From: Penicillus capitatus
Lineage: Eukaryota; Chlorophyta
Length of the DNA: 64,000 bases
NCBI GenBank assembly: GCA_965649825.1
Contig: OZ287713.1
Coordinates: forward strand, 124,001 to 188,000
Direction of reading: 5' to 3'
Below are positions 39,913 to 50,360 of this stretch, in pieces. Each line of letters begins with the position of its first letter. Position 1 is the stretch's first letter. Position numbers and translations under genes: made by a program. A model generated the notes under the pieces. It did no database searches. It saw only the letters and a program-made list of their open reading frames with translations, and was not told the DNA's origin.

Positions 39913-40484
39913 GGGCACTTCTGTTCTGTACAGCAGAGACAGCAACGCATTGAAAGGCATCCCCCTTCAGAGAGCACGGGTTGCTTAGATCTTACACTTT
40001 CACATCATAATCATAGTTTGGCGCTTAAGCATTTTGTGCATCGTTGTGTTCTCGGGAGTTCGTCAGGAGACAAAGAACATCTTCTATGAACATTAGATAG
40101 GCAGAGACATAGATATACACATCGAAAACAGTCTCTGTCAAATCACCACGAGTATGTGTGGCAATGAAGATGGAAATGTAAAGCATCAGTACTACATTTA
40201 ACCGGGATACTTGATTGAGTGAGGAAAGAACGCACATGCAACGTCGATTAGGAACAGATTGTGTGTACAGCTACTAGCGAGGGTTGTTAGAGAGGAACGG
40301 GCAAAATGAATAAAATGGTCCCTCCATTCACACGAAGCGACCTTTCTCATCTTTCTGTTTAGAGCAGGCAGCACGCATCGAACAAAAAACGAAACGATGG
40401 CTGTGTGGAGGAAGCTTGAGACTGCAGCCATTGCTTGGATGCAGATCATAAGTCTAGGTCTATCTAGGGGTTCCGTATGGAAAA
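39913..40484. other. Convergent intergenic region
   Basis: About 570 bp between the 3' ends of the MFS gene and the kinase-like gene. No motif-bearing frame was seen. Confidence 0.5.
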
Positions 40485-42915
40485 TTACTTGAGAAGTCCA
40501 GCTACTCTCCAGGCAACTCTCACCGATGTGCGTGTGCGATCTCGCGCATTCTGTGGCAGCATATTGATCTTGTCCTTCATAAATCTCTTCATTCTCTGAT
40601 ACCACAGGCGTCGGGACTGTGGAAGCATTTGAAAATAGACATCACATGTCTTGGTTTGTACACTGTCCGGTTCTTCCTCGAGCTGAAAGACGATATGCAT
40701 CTGCAGCTTCAGATATCGTCGATGTACACTTCCGATACTGGGCGACGGTGCGCGAATGTATTCCGACTGGATCTTGCTTGGCTCGATCAAGGCAAGCACG
40801 TCAAGCCGCATATCATTCTGTTGCGTCTCGCGGAATGGCAGATCCGCCGTGCCTCCGTCAGGCAGCACAAGAGATATCCGATGTAATCTGAGGTCTGGAA
40901 TATTGAGATCATCCTTGTGCGAGATGCAAAGACGGAAGAGGACCATTTCATCGACTCGGATCAAGTAAACCGGATGGTTTCGCAGTTCTTCGTCTCTGTG
41001 GCCTGTATACGCCGGTACTCTTGCTCTCTGATAGAAAGACCTGTCTGTATCCGCGTCCTGACAGAAAACCTCGATACCCACGTCGAAGAGCAAATTAGAC
41101 GCGGCTTCAGCACGGAACATATCTCGAAGGCGTTTGACGTCGTTCTGCATCTGTCAACACAAAGGCTATCGGCAACGAGATCGGTGATGGATAGGATGCG
41201 CGCCTCGGCCATCAATCGTGTTCGACAACCCTCCACTTCGACGGATCGGAAGATGACATCGGCCAGCGCTTCGTCCACAGACATTCTTTGCTCGGCTCGT
41301 ATGTCGAGGAGCTTATTAAGGAAGAGATCATCCAGCTGTTCGTCAGTGATGCTGACTCTGCCCTTGGCGTCACAAAGACGTCGCCGTCTATAGTAGCGAT
41401 CCATCTCATCTGATTCCGTTTGTTGCGCTCTGCCATCGACTTCGTCATACAGACTCGTGGCATCCAGAAATGTCTTCCCTAGATCGTCACCAGATCCAAA
41501 CGTGGACGGTTCGTATAGCTAGCTGGCTGTCGACATACCTGTCAGCATTTCCAGGGCGATAGCACCGAAGGACCACATGTCGATTGTGTGTTGGAGATGA
41601 GAGTGTGTCAAGAGATGCTCTTCCATTCGGTTGATCTCTGGAGCTGCATACTTGCCCTTCATTGCCTGGACCGAGACGCGACCTCCAGAACGTGAGGCAT
41701 AGGCCATGTCAATAAACTTCCAGGTGAAGTCTGTTGAAAACCACATGATGTTGGTCGGATTCACGCGTCCGTGAATCACACTTTTGTCATCCATTTCTTT
41801 CAAGCCTTGGAGAATCTGTATGCAAAACGTCGACGGGCAGGTTCAGACATGCAGCAGAGAATAAATACCACATAGAGAATCGCTTTCTGTTGAATTAAGC
41901 ATGGACGATTTCGAGCGAGCCGCTTGGCCAGAGTATAGTCTCCCCTTTCGAAGACGATACATGGCGGGCAATCCGTGTTGTCGATGACGTTGAGCATTCT
42001 AAAAGCACAGTCCCTTATGCGCTGTATCTAAATGGCATCATGTATCCGCACTTGCAGACGTGGGGGCTACACTCCATCAGCTTATGCATTCGGACGGAGT
42101 TTTCGAAGGCTTCCCTCGATTCGGGAAAAAATTTGAGGAAAACGGGAACGTGCTCTTCTTCTAAGGTATCTACTGCGAGACGACAGTGTGGGTTATCTCG
42201 CACTCGACCTGCTTCGATTCTATACCTACAGTGAAGGGCATATGTTCATCTTTGCTCAGCGGGCAGCATCTCACTCATACCTCTCAGCAAAAAGACATCC
42301 TTCTGTCATCCTGGCTACATTCTCTAAAGGATCCGTATCATCTTCGAAATCGACATTGTCTTCTTCATGGATGCTGTGTAGTGACATGGCGGAAAGCGCC
42401 CTTTCCAAAGCTTCAGCCGAGGCACTCACGTTCTAAAGCGTGACAACTTTTGTTGGTCAACTCCGAGTGCGATCCATCCACATTACCAAAGACGTTCGAC
42501 TCGACAGGCTTCGGTTGGTGATGGTAGGAGAATGTACAGTGTCTGGCGACAAGGAAGCTCCGTATTCTGCACGGACCAATAGCTTCGCGCATCGAGGGAT
42601 GGGCATCGTACCGTAGTCGGAGACAGAAGAGACGCAGTGAGTGACGGGCGACTTCTTAACGCGGAAAAGCTTTCCCGTTTCATCCTTGTCTACGGAGTTG
42701 GCTAAATGGTCGGCGTCTTCGGGAATCCGTAACTGCAGAAGGGGTCTTGTCGGCGAGTCGGAACAAAGACTCTCCATGGAAGCGGGGTTGCTGTGTGCTG
42801 TCGGAACAGGGAAAAGACTACTGGAAGGTGCGCATGCCACCGTGCCACCGCTCGACGACTCTTGTCGTGGCGAGGCGAAACGCGTCAACGCGACATTTCC
42901 ACCAGCGAATTCCAT
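40485..42915 (-). CDS. Protein-kinase-like protein, probable pseudokinase
   Basis: Minus-strand exons 42487..42915, 42281..42432, 42052..42225, 41872..41998, 41539..41815, 41204..41478, 40485..41150; 699 residues. The N-terminal 190 residues are Ser/Pro rich and probably disordered. The kinase-like domain follows: HVPVFLKFFP (beta-3 lysine candidate), IVFERGDYTLAKRL, then the catalytic loop HGRVNPTN where HRDLKxxN is expected, so the catalytic Asp is replaced; the DFG region reads FIDMAYA; then KGKYAAPEI and TIDMWSFGAIALEMLTG are normal. The last 310 residues form a separate, unrecognised region with predicted helices and beta-like segments. The intron at 41151..41203 appears to be GC-AG, giving the only in-frame join. 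Loss of the Asp suggests a scaffold rather than an enzyme. Confidence 0.8.
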
Positions 42916-43005
42916 GGAATCTTCTCCGGCTTCGGTTAGGTCTATACAGACAAGCGAAAGCTAATGCGCGTTATCGTTGTGGGAGAGAGAATGGACGCGT
43001 TTGGT

Positions 43006-43409
43006 TTATCGCGTTGGGAAGAGAAGATATTGTGGCATTGTCTCCTGCCATGTTTGTCGGATGATTTCGCGGAAAATTGCTAAGTGTACGATGCACGATA
43101 GGTTTCAAAGATACCATCAACGGTACGATGCCGCGGCACGAGACTTACGTTTAAGCATCTGCCTTTCTCTGTCGTTCAGCACGTCGCCTTCACGGTAGCT
43201 GGCGCTAGATATGCAGCTGTCTATACAGATGGTCTTACTTGCGGCTGCAGCATTCCGAGAGGCGATTGCTGGACGCGCGCCTTTACGTTTGGTGTCGAAG
43301 CGATCGATGACGACTGTTCTGTTTGTGAAAACGGCGGTGTTCTGCAGCGTTGTGCACACAGAAACACACTCTCGTTGGCGCAAGCTGGTATCCGTCTGTA
43401 ATGTGGCAT
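43006..43409 (-). CDS. Possible small spliced gene, unknown
   Basis: Not recognised. From an ATG at 43409 on the minus strand, four exons can be joined in frame by GT-AG introns of about 41, 42 and 69 nt. They give roughly 80 residues with a charged middle (EGDVLNDRERQMLK) and an end reading IFREIIRQTWQETMPQYLLF. The coherent C-terminal part makes a real gene plausible, but the join is speculative. Confidence 0.3.
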
Positions 43410-44571
43410 CTATTGCATGCGCGAATGATTCAGTTCAGAACGACTTGTCTTACTGCGAGGGTGATTCCGCTGTCGGTGTGTCGAAACGACAGCTTCCGAC
43501 AGATGCTTTATCGAATCCTTTCGTAAAAGAGAGTTCGTGGCAGGATATGCTCTCCGTGTATCAAGCAAGTTAAGCAATGTGCGTCGGCGCTTGTACAAAG
43601 CTTGATGGCTGTGCTGTCGTCGGATGTTGACAGTCGACGAGAAAACGCGAGGCAGGTTTTGCGTAACCTCTCATGACATGCTTTGCCTTGAAGTTCGGCG
43701 AGTCTTCTTCTTCTGTTGCGACAATTGTATGGCGTGTCATGCACGGTTTTGAGAAAACGTATCGACGAGTAGCTTTTGGCTGGTTGATGTCGTTTGCTGA
43801 AGTCGCGCCGCACCTTTTTTGGATTCTTTAATGATTGATAGTAACGCGTCGAGTTCGACGAATATGAACATGTGGCTGATGAGTCCTTACCTCTTCTTTG
43901 CAGGTTTAAGATGTGTCTATAAGCAGAAAAAACGACAATACGATCAATTGGAAATAAAGCTTGTGAGACATCACATTCTGAGAGGATGATTGATGGAACA
44001 ACAACGACGTTGTAGATAAATCCAAACGTTAAGAAGGAAACATACAGAAAAACCATGAAGTCGATTAAAAAATTTCTTGCCGCAAGCAGTAGCAACGTCG
44101 TAAGCTCTAGCATACGAAAAACTTTTAGGAAAAATACTTGGAAAACACGACGTTGGATGAATTTCGGTTGCCGTGTGCAGCAGAGAGGATGTGACGTCCG
44201 TCCGTTCTTTCGTGAATCCGAAGAAATGACAATCTTTGCCATTCTGCAAAATGCCAAAATATGGAATCATTTTAGAACTGATCCGATCTCTCTGACAAAG
44301 ATCATGTAACCTCCATCGATTTCGTTTCGTACACAGTCATCTTTTGCAAACAACAGATATTGAGGGCATCTCTGTTTAGCGTCAATGCATCTGACGACTC
44401 AGGTAACGATGACTTAGAACACATAGTATTCCTGACGAGATGTTTGAACATTTTTGTGCATTGTCGCTGTGCGTTTACATCCATCTGTCACAGATCTTGA
44501 GCCCTCCTCTAGCGAAACTCGAGCCAGCATCAAGAGAAATGTCGTTTCCATGAAATACACGTCACAAGCAG
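43410..44571. other. AT-rich region with one long unassigned minus-strand frame
   Basis: Contains a 250-codon minus-strand open frame (about 43508..44257; first ATG at 44242) with one long hydrophobic segment and an Arg/Ser-rich remainder. It has no family motif and no sign of splicing, unlike its neighbours, so it is not called as a gene. Confidence 0.35.
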
Positions 44572-45335
44572 CTATCGTTTTTCATCCCAGAGTCCTTTCA
44601 GGTGTCGTCCCCCTTGACAACCGTCGACGATATCGGCAGCCTGTTGTAAGATCTCCTCTGCAATTTTATCCGCATTCTGTCGGGCATCGATTTCCACCCA
44701 GTTTTCTCCGTCTCTCAGTTTCTGGTAGGCGCTTTGAACTGAGTGCTGCATCGGCTGCGTTTCGTAGATCTCGTTCCCGTAGTCTGATCTCTTCGACGCG
44801 TGTTCCACTGGCAGATTGAGAAAGAAGACCACATCTGGTGCGGGAAGTCTTCCTCCTTCGATCCCTTTGCACCACGCCATGTCCAGTCCTCTCACATTCT
44901 TTGCCATCGTAAAGGCAACCCCAGAGTACGCGTAACGATCCAAGACGATCGTCGTCCCGCTCTTCAGTTTCCTCAAGACCTCTTCACTGTGTCATACAGA
45001 ACGAACCTTGAGTGCGACGATGGTGCGACAGAAACTTCGTAGCTCACCGTTTTTCGAATCGATTTGCGGCAAACAGCAAATGCGTCACATCGGGATCGGC
45101 GGAGAGCTCTTTCTTGAGGTAGCTGTCAAGCACGGCACCTATTGGCGTCGATCGATCCGGAAAGTGCATCTTCTCGGCGTCGATCTGCGCGTGATGCATT
45201 CACTTGTTCGAATCACGATTGACCCGTCGGCGTTACGTGTCGAGCTTTGAGGTTTTCTACGAGTTTGTTCACCTGGGTCGTCTTCCCACTCCTGTCCACG
45301 CCTTCGAAAACGATAAAGGCGCCGCGAGACGCCAT
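44572..45335 (-). CDS. Thymidylate kinase (dTMP kinase)
   Basis: Phosphorylates dTMP to dTDP with ATP. Minus-strand exons 45237..45335, 45048..45184, 44572..44986 give 216 residues, as expected. Visible: P-loop FEGVDRSGKTTQ at residues 9-20, FPDRSTPIG (DR motif region), HLLFAANRFEK, the DRYAYSGVAFT substrate-binding block, LDMAWCKGIEGGRLPAPD and a lid with RSDYGNEIYE. The P-loop is the eukaryotic form. I start at MASRG because it directly precedes the core; the frame stays open to 45434, and an upstream ATG there would add an Arg-rich extension usable as a mitochondrial or plastid presequence. Introns are 52 and 61 nt. Confidence 0.93.
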
Positions 45336-45873
45336 TTCTGACCACATCCGACAGGTCCTCTGCGAATGACTACAGCGTCGATATCGCCAACCTTTAGACC
45401 ACGATCTCCAGCGGAGCCTCGTCGCGACTCGCATGAAAGTGAAACGTGTCGTTCGTGCTTATCAGGCGATGTACGACAAAACGACGACGACGACGACAGA
45501 GATCGACAACGGAAAACAAAACGCCGCAGACAGAGGTGTCTCGTCAACGACTTCAAGATGCGAGGCAAGGGATCCCGTCCATTCGGGAAGACATCCAAAT
45601 CATGAATCGTCACTGCGGTAGTCTCTTCCTCGTTCCTTTCTCTCTCATCAGAGTGGGATAGGAGATCATCGCCGCCGAGATGCTCTGCCAGAGGATCGAA
45701 CCGACGCCCAACGCAACGGTCAAGGCAGTCATCGGTGCATAACGCGCTGATGCTTAGAACATTTATTCAAAAAAGGTCAGTCGAACATGTCCCCGCAGCG
45801 CAACCGCGAACAGGGCCTGTCAGATAGATAGCTTGTAACCATGCTACCTCGACGCGTTGGATTAATCCCACTG

Positions 45874-47066
45874 TTATCTGTCAACGCATGGGGCGGCCAG
45901 TTCTGCGTATGTTCTCTCGGAAGCGGCAAGGAGCTTCTTGACGCCATCGAAGGTCGATAGCCGGATTCCTGCACTTCATTGGTCGCTGCGTTCACGGAGG
46001 GCGGCTCACACCTTTGTTGGGCAGATTCTTGATCGCGTTTGGGACAAAGCCGCGGTAGAGGCCTCCAAACCCGTCCTCCTTCACGATAGAGCTCGTGATT
46101 CGGCGATACGACGCCCCCTCCGACCCCAGCTGCGCCACACGCCTGCGACATTGCTTGCATCGCGGACGGACTCCGAAACACGAAGGCGCACCGAATGGTG
46201 TCGAGTGGGTAGCAGAAGGACGTTGCGATCAGCGCCGCCATGAAGCCTCGGAGGAAGGAGGGAATCGACCTCGGCAGGAGATCGTAAGACGCCAGTTCCA
46301 ACGCCATGTACGGTGCGATCCCGAGCACAGCTGGCTTGACTCCTCGATAAAACGCCGGCACTCCTCCCTCCCTGAACAGCGTCCCGAACGCCATTCTCAC
46401 CGTCGTCACCTCCGGATCCACCGCCAATCGAAACCGGACCGTGTCCAACGGGTACGTCGCCTGTGAGCACAGATCTTGCGCTCGGTCATGCGGACGGAGA
46501 TTCGGCGGCTTACGAAGGTCGAGCACATTCCTGCCGCCGCGCCGGCGATGAGGCGCCGCACGACGGGGAGGTTTCCGTCCTCATCCCGCAGCAATCGCTT
46601 GAAGATCTCGTACGAGCCAAGCTGCACGGCGCTGTAGGGAACCACGCGGAGAAGCTGCACACTCCATCACTGGACACTCGCACTGCGGCTTTGTGCATTA
46701 AGGAGTGCTTACCTGCGGCAGATTGCCTTTCCAGAATCCGAGGATGCCTTCCTCCTGACAGATTGCCCAGAGGGCCCGCAGGAGTCCTCCCCTCAGGGCA
46801 GCCTCGCGGACAGCGCCTTTCTGCAGACCGCCTCTCACTTGCAGCAGGATCTTGACGCGGTCCAGTGGCGCGACGATCGTCTTCCCGAAAGCTCCGGCGA
46901 ACGCTCCGGCAGCGAACAGGACAATGGGCGTCGGCACCAGCGACAGGATTGAAATCGGCCGTTGCAGGAGGACGGACAGAGGCGGTCGTGCAGTTGTCGT
47001 CGCGGCGAGGGTGCGTATCACGCGTCGTTGCGATCGAAGCGCCTCTCTGCTGCGCCCTCTGCCCAT
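45874..47066 (-). CDS. Mitochondrial-carrier-family ADP/ATP-type carrier (TAAC-like)
   Basis: SLC25-family carrier resembling the plant thylakoid or envelope ADP/ATP carrier (TAAC/EAAC). Minus-strand exons 46713..47066, 46514..46654, 46192..46460, 46012..46142, 45874..45968; 329 residues. Three carrier repeats each show the signature: APLDRVKILLQV, YPLDTVRFRLAV and YPLDTIRRV. Also seen: WKGNLPQLLRVVPYSAVQL and GLYRGFVPNAIKNLPNKGIRL, the TAAC-type ends of repeats 1 and 3. The N terminus has about 45 Arg-rich residues before the first helix, compatible with plastid targeting. Substrate (ATP/ADP or PAPS) is not settled by sequence. The intron between the second PLDT motif and the RV continuation is 49 nt. 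Confidence 0.87.
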
Positions 47067-47138
47067 GAAATCGGAACCCTAGCGGCGACGAGCATCAACG
47101 TCGGTTTATCAGTCGTACAGGCGACCATTGATAGAAAA

Positions 47139-48011
47139 ATGGCACAGAACGACGAGTCCGCTGCACAACCTTCGGCAGCGACACTCGACACGCAGACACG
47201 CCTGCAGCTCGCCTACGCCGCTTTCGGCAGGCTCAAAGACTATGGAACAAGCGTCCTGAAAGAAGTGACACCCGCCCAGTGGTCGTGTGTCGTACAGGAA
47301 ATGCGCCTGCACTAGAGGAAACCTTGGTCGGAGCTCCTGGACCGCTCTTCTTTTGCGAGACCTCCTTCGACGACAGAGGCACGGCTCGTCCAGCGAGGGA
47401 GAGGGCGTGGATGCATGTGTGCTTCTAGGCGGTGTCCCGCTTTCGGCAGAACCTGCACTACTTTCGAATCAACTACCTGATCATTCTGCTCTCCACCATC
47501 GTCCTCTGCATGATCATGAGTCCGCAGTCGCTCCTCGTGCTGCTGGCGCTGTTCGGTTCATGGATTTATATGTTCATCGTCCGAACGGCTCCCCTGACAA
47601 TCGCCGGAAGAACTCTCGGGTGCGTCCCATCATCGCATTGCATTCTCCGTCTCACTCGCCTGCAGGGAGCGCGACAAGCTGATCGGCATGACAGCGCTCT
47701 CCGTCATCGTCGTCTTCTTCCTGACCAAGTAAGCGGCGCCACGGATGCGACACATCTGTCTCATGTTTGCGAAGCGTGGGGACGGTCTTGCTATCCTCAG
47801 TGATACTGGGCTGCGGCGTCATCGCTCTGCACGGAGCCACACGCGTTCCGGACGACCTCTTTATCGACGACAGTCAAGTGAGCGGCTACCCTTCATCGCG
47901 CAGAGCACCACCGGTCACTCTTTCACTGTGGTGATGCAGACGGCCCCAAGCATCTGGTCCATCCTCAAGGGAGAGCAGACTGGCCAAGCACAGATCTCCA
48001 CCGTCGTCTGA
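47139..48011 (+). CDS. PRA1 family (prenylated Rab acceptor) protein
   Basis: Membrane protein acting on Rab GTPases in ER-Golgi trafficking. Exons 47139..47264, 47316..47387, 47429..47619, 47666..47728, 47775..47877, 47940..48011 give 208 residues. Visible: RKPWSELLDRSSF, the VSRFRQNLHYFRINYLII entry into the first hydrophobic pair, a second hydrophobic pair with LSVIVVFFLT and VGTVLLSSVILGCGVIALHG, then VPDDLFIDD, which corresponds to the DDLFLDE end motif of plant PRA1. Introns are 41-62 nt. It is divergent from the carrier gene, with only about 70 bp between the two ATG codons, so they probably share a bidirectional promoter. Confidence 0.88.
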
Positions 48012-48452
48012 TGCTTTCGTGATGTGCGAGTGACAATTAAACGCTCGCGCCACTTCGCGTTCTGTGCGTTCGTGCGCTGCAATGTAACGAATGCATCTCC
48101 AATCTGGCTGACTTAACATCTGCCTTTATCAACAACTTAGGATGTCTACATAGATGTCGCCGTTTGACGCACGACAGCTTTCTGCGGAATGCAGTGGTTG
48201 GATGTATATCATTGAAACCGACCAACGATGCCACTCCTTCTACATGAAACGAAATCACCGGATCCAATCGTTAAAGGCAAGACGGTGCTGTCGAAGACAT
48301 GAGCATGGTAAAGATAACTGTGACGGCTAAACGTTTCAACTGGAGAGTAGAAAACGAACAAAGAAAGAATGAGTTCAATGGGGACGCAAACGTGCGAATC
48401 CTGTTGGAGTGTTTTGCAGCAGTGAGGGACTGCAGATCGCGTGGCAGTGCAT

Positions 48453-48863
48453 TCAGCGGAGGGTCTTCTTCCACTCGGCCGGCTGAATCATTCCCGGTCC
48501 GTACTCTTCGAGGAGCTCCTTTTCCGCCTGTTTGTGGGCCCACGTCTCGAGGCGACTGTCCGGCGCGGCCATCATTCCAATAACGAGAGCCAGTCCACCA
48601 CCACCGTAGGTCAGGTAGCTGTTGCATGTCCACAGACGGCGTCGGAAGGGGGCGGAGAGAGGGAGGGAGGAAGCTTACTACATCATCTCCCATCCCTCCC
48701 ATCGGCGTTTCATCCCTGGCGGTGGGGGCGTTTCGCCGAAGAGGAATCCGTTACGCCCCGTCTGTTGGCCGGGTGCCCAGAAGCTGCCGCCGGGCCATGT
48801 CGCGGCCCCTCGGCTGCGGAATGTCCTCAAGGCGCTGAGAGGGAGGCGTCGGAGAAACGACAT
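48453..48863 (-). CDS. Complex I ESSS/NDUFB11-like subunit
   Basis: Small accessory subunit of mitochondrial NADH dehydrogenase. Minus-strand exons 48679..48863 and 48453..48618 give 116 residues. N terminus MSFLRRLPLSALRTFRSRG is a typical mitochondrial presequence. The block GFLFGETPPPPG followed by RRWEGWE, a single transmembrane helix (LTYGGGGLALVIGMM), PDSRLETWAHKQAEKELL and a short tail match the plant ESSS-type subunit layout from memory. The intron (48619..48678) is pyrimidine-rich. Two donor choices three bases apart (GTAGTA or GTAAGC) give the same frame; the second is the better site. Confidence 0.75.
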
Positions 48864-49157
48864 AACGTATCGGACAGTTCGCAGCGAAAAACGAATCGCA
48901 CGATCAATCCGCTATCGCTCAGTCAGATGATCATTCGGCTCGCTGCGCGTGCGTACGTGCATAATGCACAGACAAACGTTCGTCAAGAACGGCGTCCCTT
49001 GCTCGCATCAACGATGTCAATTAATCGACAACGACGTGTCTGTGTCACACCGGTCTTGAATACATTTCCATGTTCGAATCATGTAATCCCTCCCCCCTTT
49101 GCAGCCGGTGCGTGTGTTCAAGGAATCCAAATGGCAGCACGGGTGCTGACTTGTCCC

Positions 49158-49634
49158 TCAGGCCGGGAGGTAGTTCCTCTCTCCCGTCAGTGGCACCTGG
49201 ACCACGTAGCATATGAGGGGCACACCATTGAGGTCTGATGCGCGTATGACAGCATTGTAGACGCCGCGTACGAAGAAGAGCGGCACAACCCGGGAGTACT
49301 TAATGGTCACTTCTTCGCCCTTGCGGAAGTTGCATTCGTCCTTGAGGCCCAGAATCTCGCAGAAATCGCCGTTCTCAGTGTAGAACGGCACGAACCTGCG
49401 AAATGCGCGGCGCTTCACAACGACGCTGTACGTCCCTCCTGATACGTCTCGGGTCGAGACTCCTGTGACCGTGAAACGCATTTCGTTTCCTCGTGTTATC
49501 TTGTCATCTTCCAGGTACACTGTCCCCGATGCCACCGCGGGGGAACCACAGTCTTCCATCTTCAACTCCGTACGCGCGAGTGCACCCGTCGCCAACGCGC
49601 AGAGAACGAGAAATGAATAGAAGGCACGCAGCAT
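49158..49634 (-). CDS. Secreted ML-domain (NPC2-like) protein 1
   Basis: Single uninterrupted exon, 158 residues. An N-terminal signal peptide (MLRAFYSFLVLCALATGALA) is followed by an ML (MD-2-related lipid recognition) domain: MEDCGS opening, beta-strand-rich core, paired cysteines (EDCG, DFCEIL, DECNF, LICYVV), and the FFVRGVYNAVIRASD strand. Such proteins bind lipids or sterols in the endosomal lumen or outside the cell. It lies 102 bp from a tandem paralogue at 49737..50219. Absence of introns is unusual in this window. Confidence 0.82.
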   Translation of the reverse strand: MLRAFYSFLVLCALATGALARTELKMEDCGSPAVASGTVYLEDDKITRGNEMRFTVTGVSTRDVSGGTYSVVVKRRAFRRFVPFYTENGDFCEILGLKDECNFRKGEEVTIKYSRVVPLFFVRGVYNAVIRASDLNGVPLICYVVQVPLTGERNYLPA

Positions 49635-49736
49635 TGCAGAAGTGTTCTTCCTGAGTCAAAAATAACAGAAGCTCAAATGACAGCCAGGTAGGTAGGTACC
49701 AACAGCACTAGTGCAAGGATGATGATGCGCCACGTA

Positions 49737-50219
49737 TTAAACGACAAATTTTAGGGATGATGTGCTTTTAATCAAATCCAAAGGAAAACGGACGCAGGTA
49801 ATGAGATTCTTTTCAGAGTCCCAGGCTTCAAACGTCGCCTCGTAACGTCCTTTCGGTGCAAATGGGGGAACGATATGTGAGAAGGCTAACGTCACGACCT
49901 TTCCTGACGTCAGCGAACAGTCGTCTTCAGTGACGAGCTGACAGATGCTTGTTTCTGGGAGTTTGAGCGTAATCGGTCGACCGAAGATCTTCCTTGTTGC
50001 GCTCAGGCGATAGGTGGCTTCGCCGATGTCTTTGGAGACAACGGCGGTCGAGGTGGCCGTCACCCTTCGGCCTCTCTTCAGGACATCGGGCTCCTGCGAA
50101 ATGCTGACGATTTTGAGGACAGTCGATCCACAGTCGGTTATATTCATTTCGACGCTCGCATGGACGCACTTCGCCATGCAGAGGGACGCGACGACGCAGA
50201 GAAAGAAAACACGCGACAT
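49737..50219 (-). CDS. Secreted ML-domain (NPC2-like) protein 2
   Basis: Single exon, 160 residues, paralogue of the gene at 49158..49634 (about one quarter to one third identical by eye). Signal peptide of about 20 residues (VFFLCVVASLCMAKCVHA), then ITDCGST, ISICQLVTEDDCSL and APKGRYEATFEAWDSE, ending in FVV. Cysteine positions match its neighbour. Upstream, on the promoter side, lies a 20-bp tandem repeat (50281..50360). Both genes face the same way, with 102 bp between stop and next start, as expected for a tandem duplication. Confidence 0.82.
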   Translation of the reverse strand: MSRVFFLCVVASLCMAKCVHASVEMNITDCGSTVLKIVSISQEPDVLKRGRRVTATSTAVVSKDIGEATYRLSATRKIFGRPITLKLPETSICQLVTEDDCSLTSGKVVTLAFSHIVPPFAPKGRYEATFEAWDSEKNLITCVRFPLDLIKSTSSLKFVV

Positions 50220-50280
50220 CTTCGAACACCGCTGCCACGGCGAATGGTTCCGTCAATAAATACGATGACTGTCCCATCGT

Positions 50281-50360
50281 GACAGTCCATTTGTAAGCGC
50301 GACAATCCATTTGTAAGCGTGACAGTCCATTTGTAAGCATGACAGTCGATTTGGCGGTGT
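50281..50360. repeat. 20-bp tandem repeat, four units
   Basis: Unit GACAGTCCATTTGTAAGCGY repeats at 50281, 50301 and 50321 with one or two changes, and a diverged fourth unit starts at 50341. It lies 60-140 bp upstream of the ATG of the ML gene at 50219, i.e. in its promoter region. It could be a set of regulatory sites or a simple tandem expansion. Confidence 0.85.

Noticed and set aside
43508-44257. 250-codon minus-strand open frame with a hydrophobic stretch
   Set aside because: No family motif, Arg/Ser-rich remainder, no introns unlike neighbours, and most of it is not preceded by an ATG until 44242.
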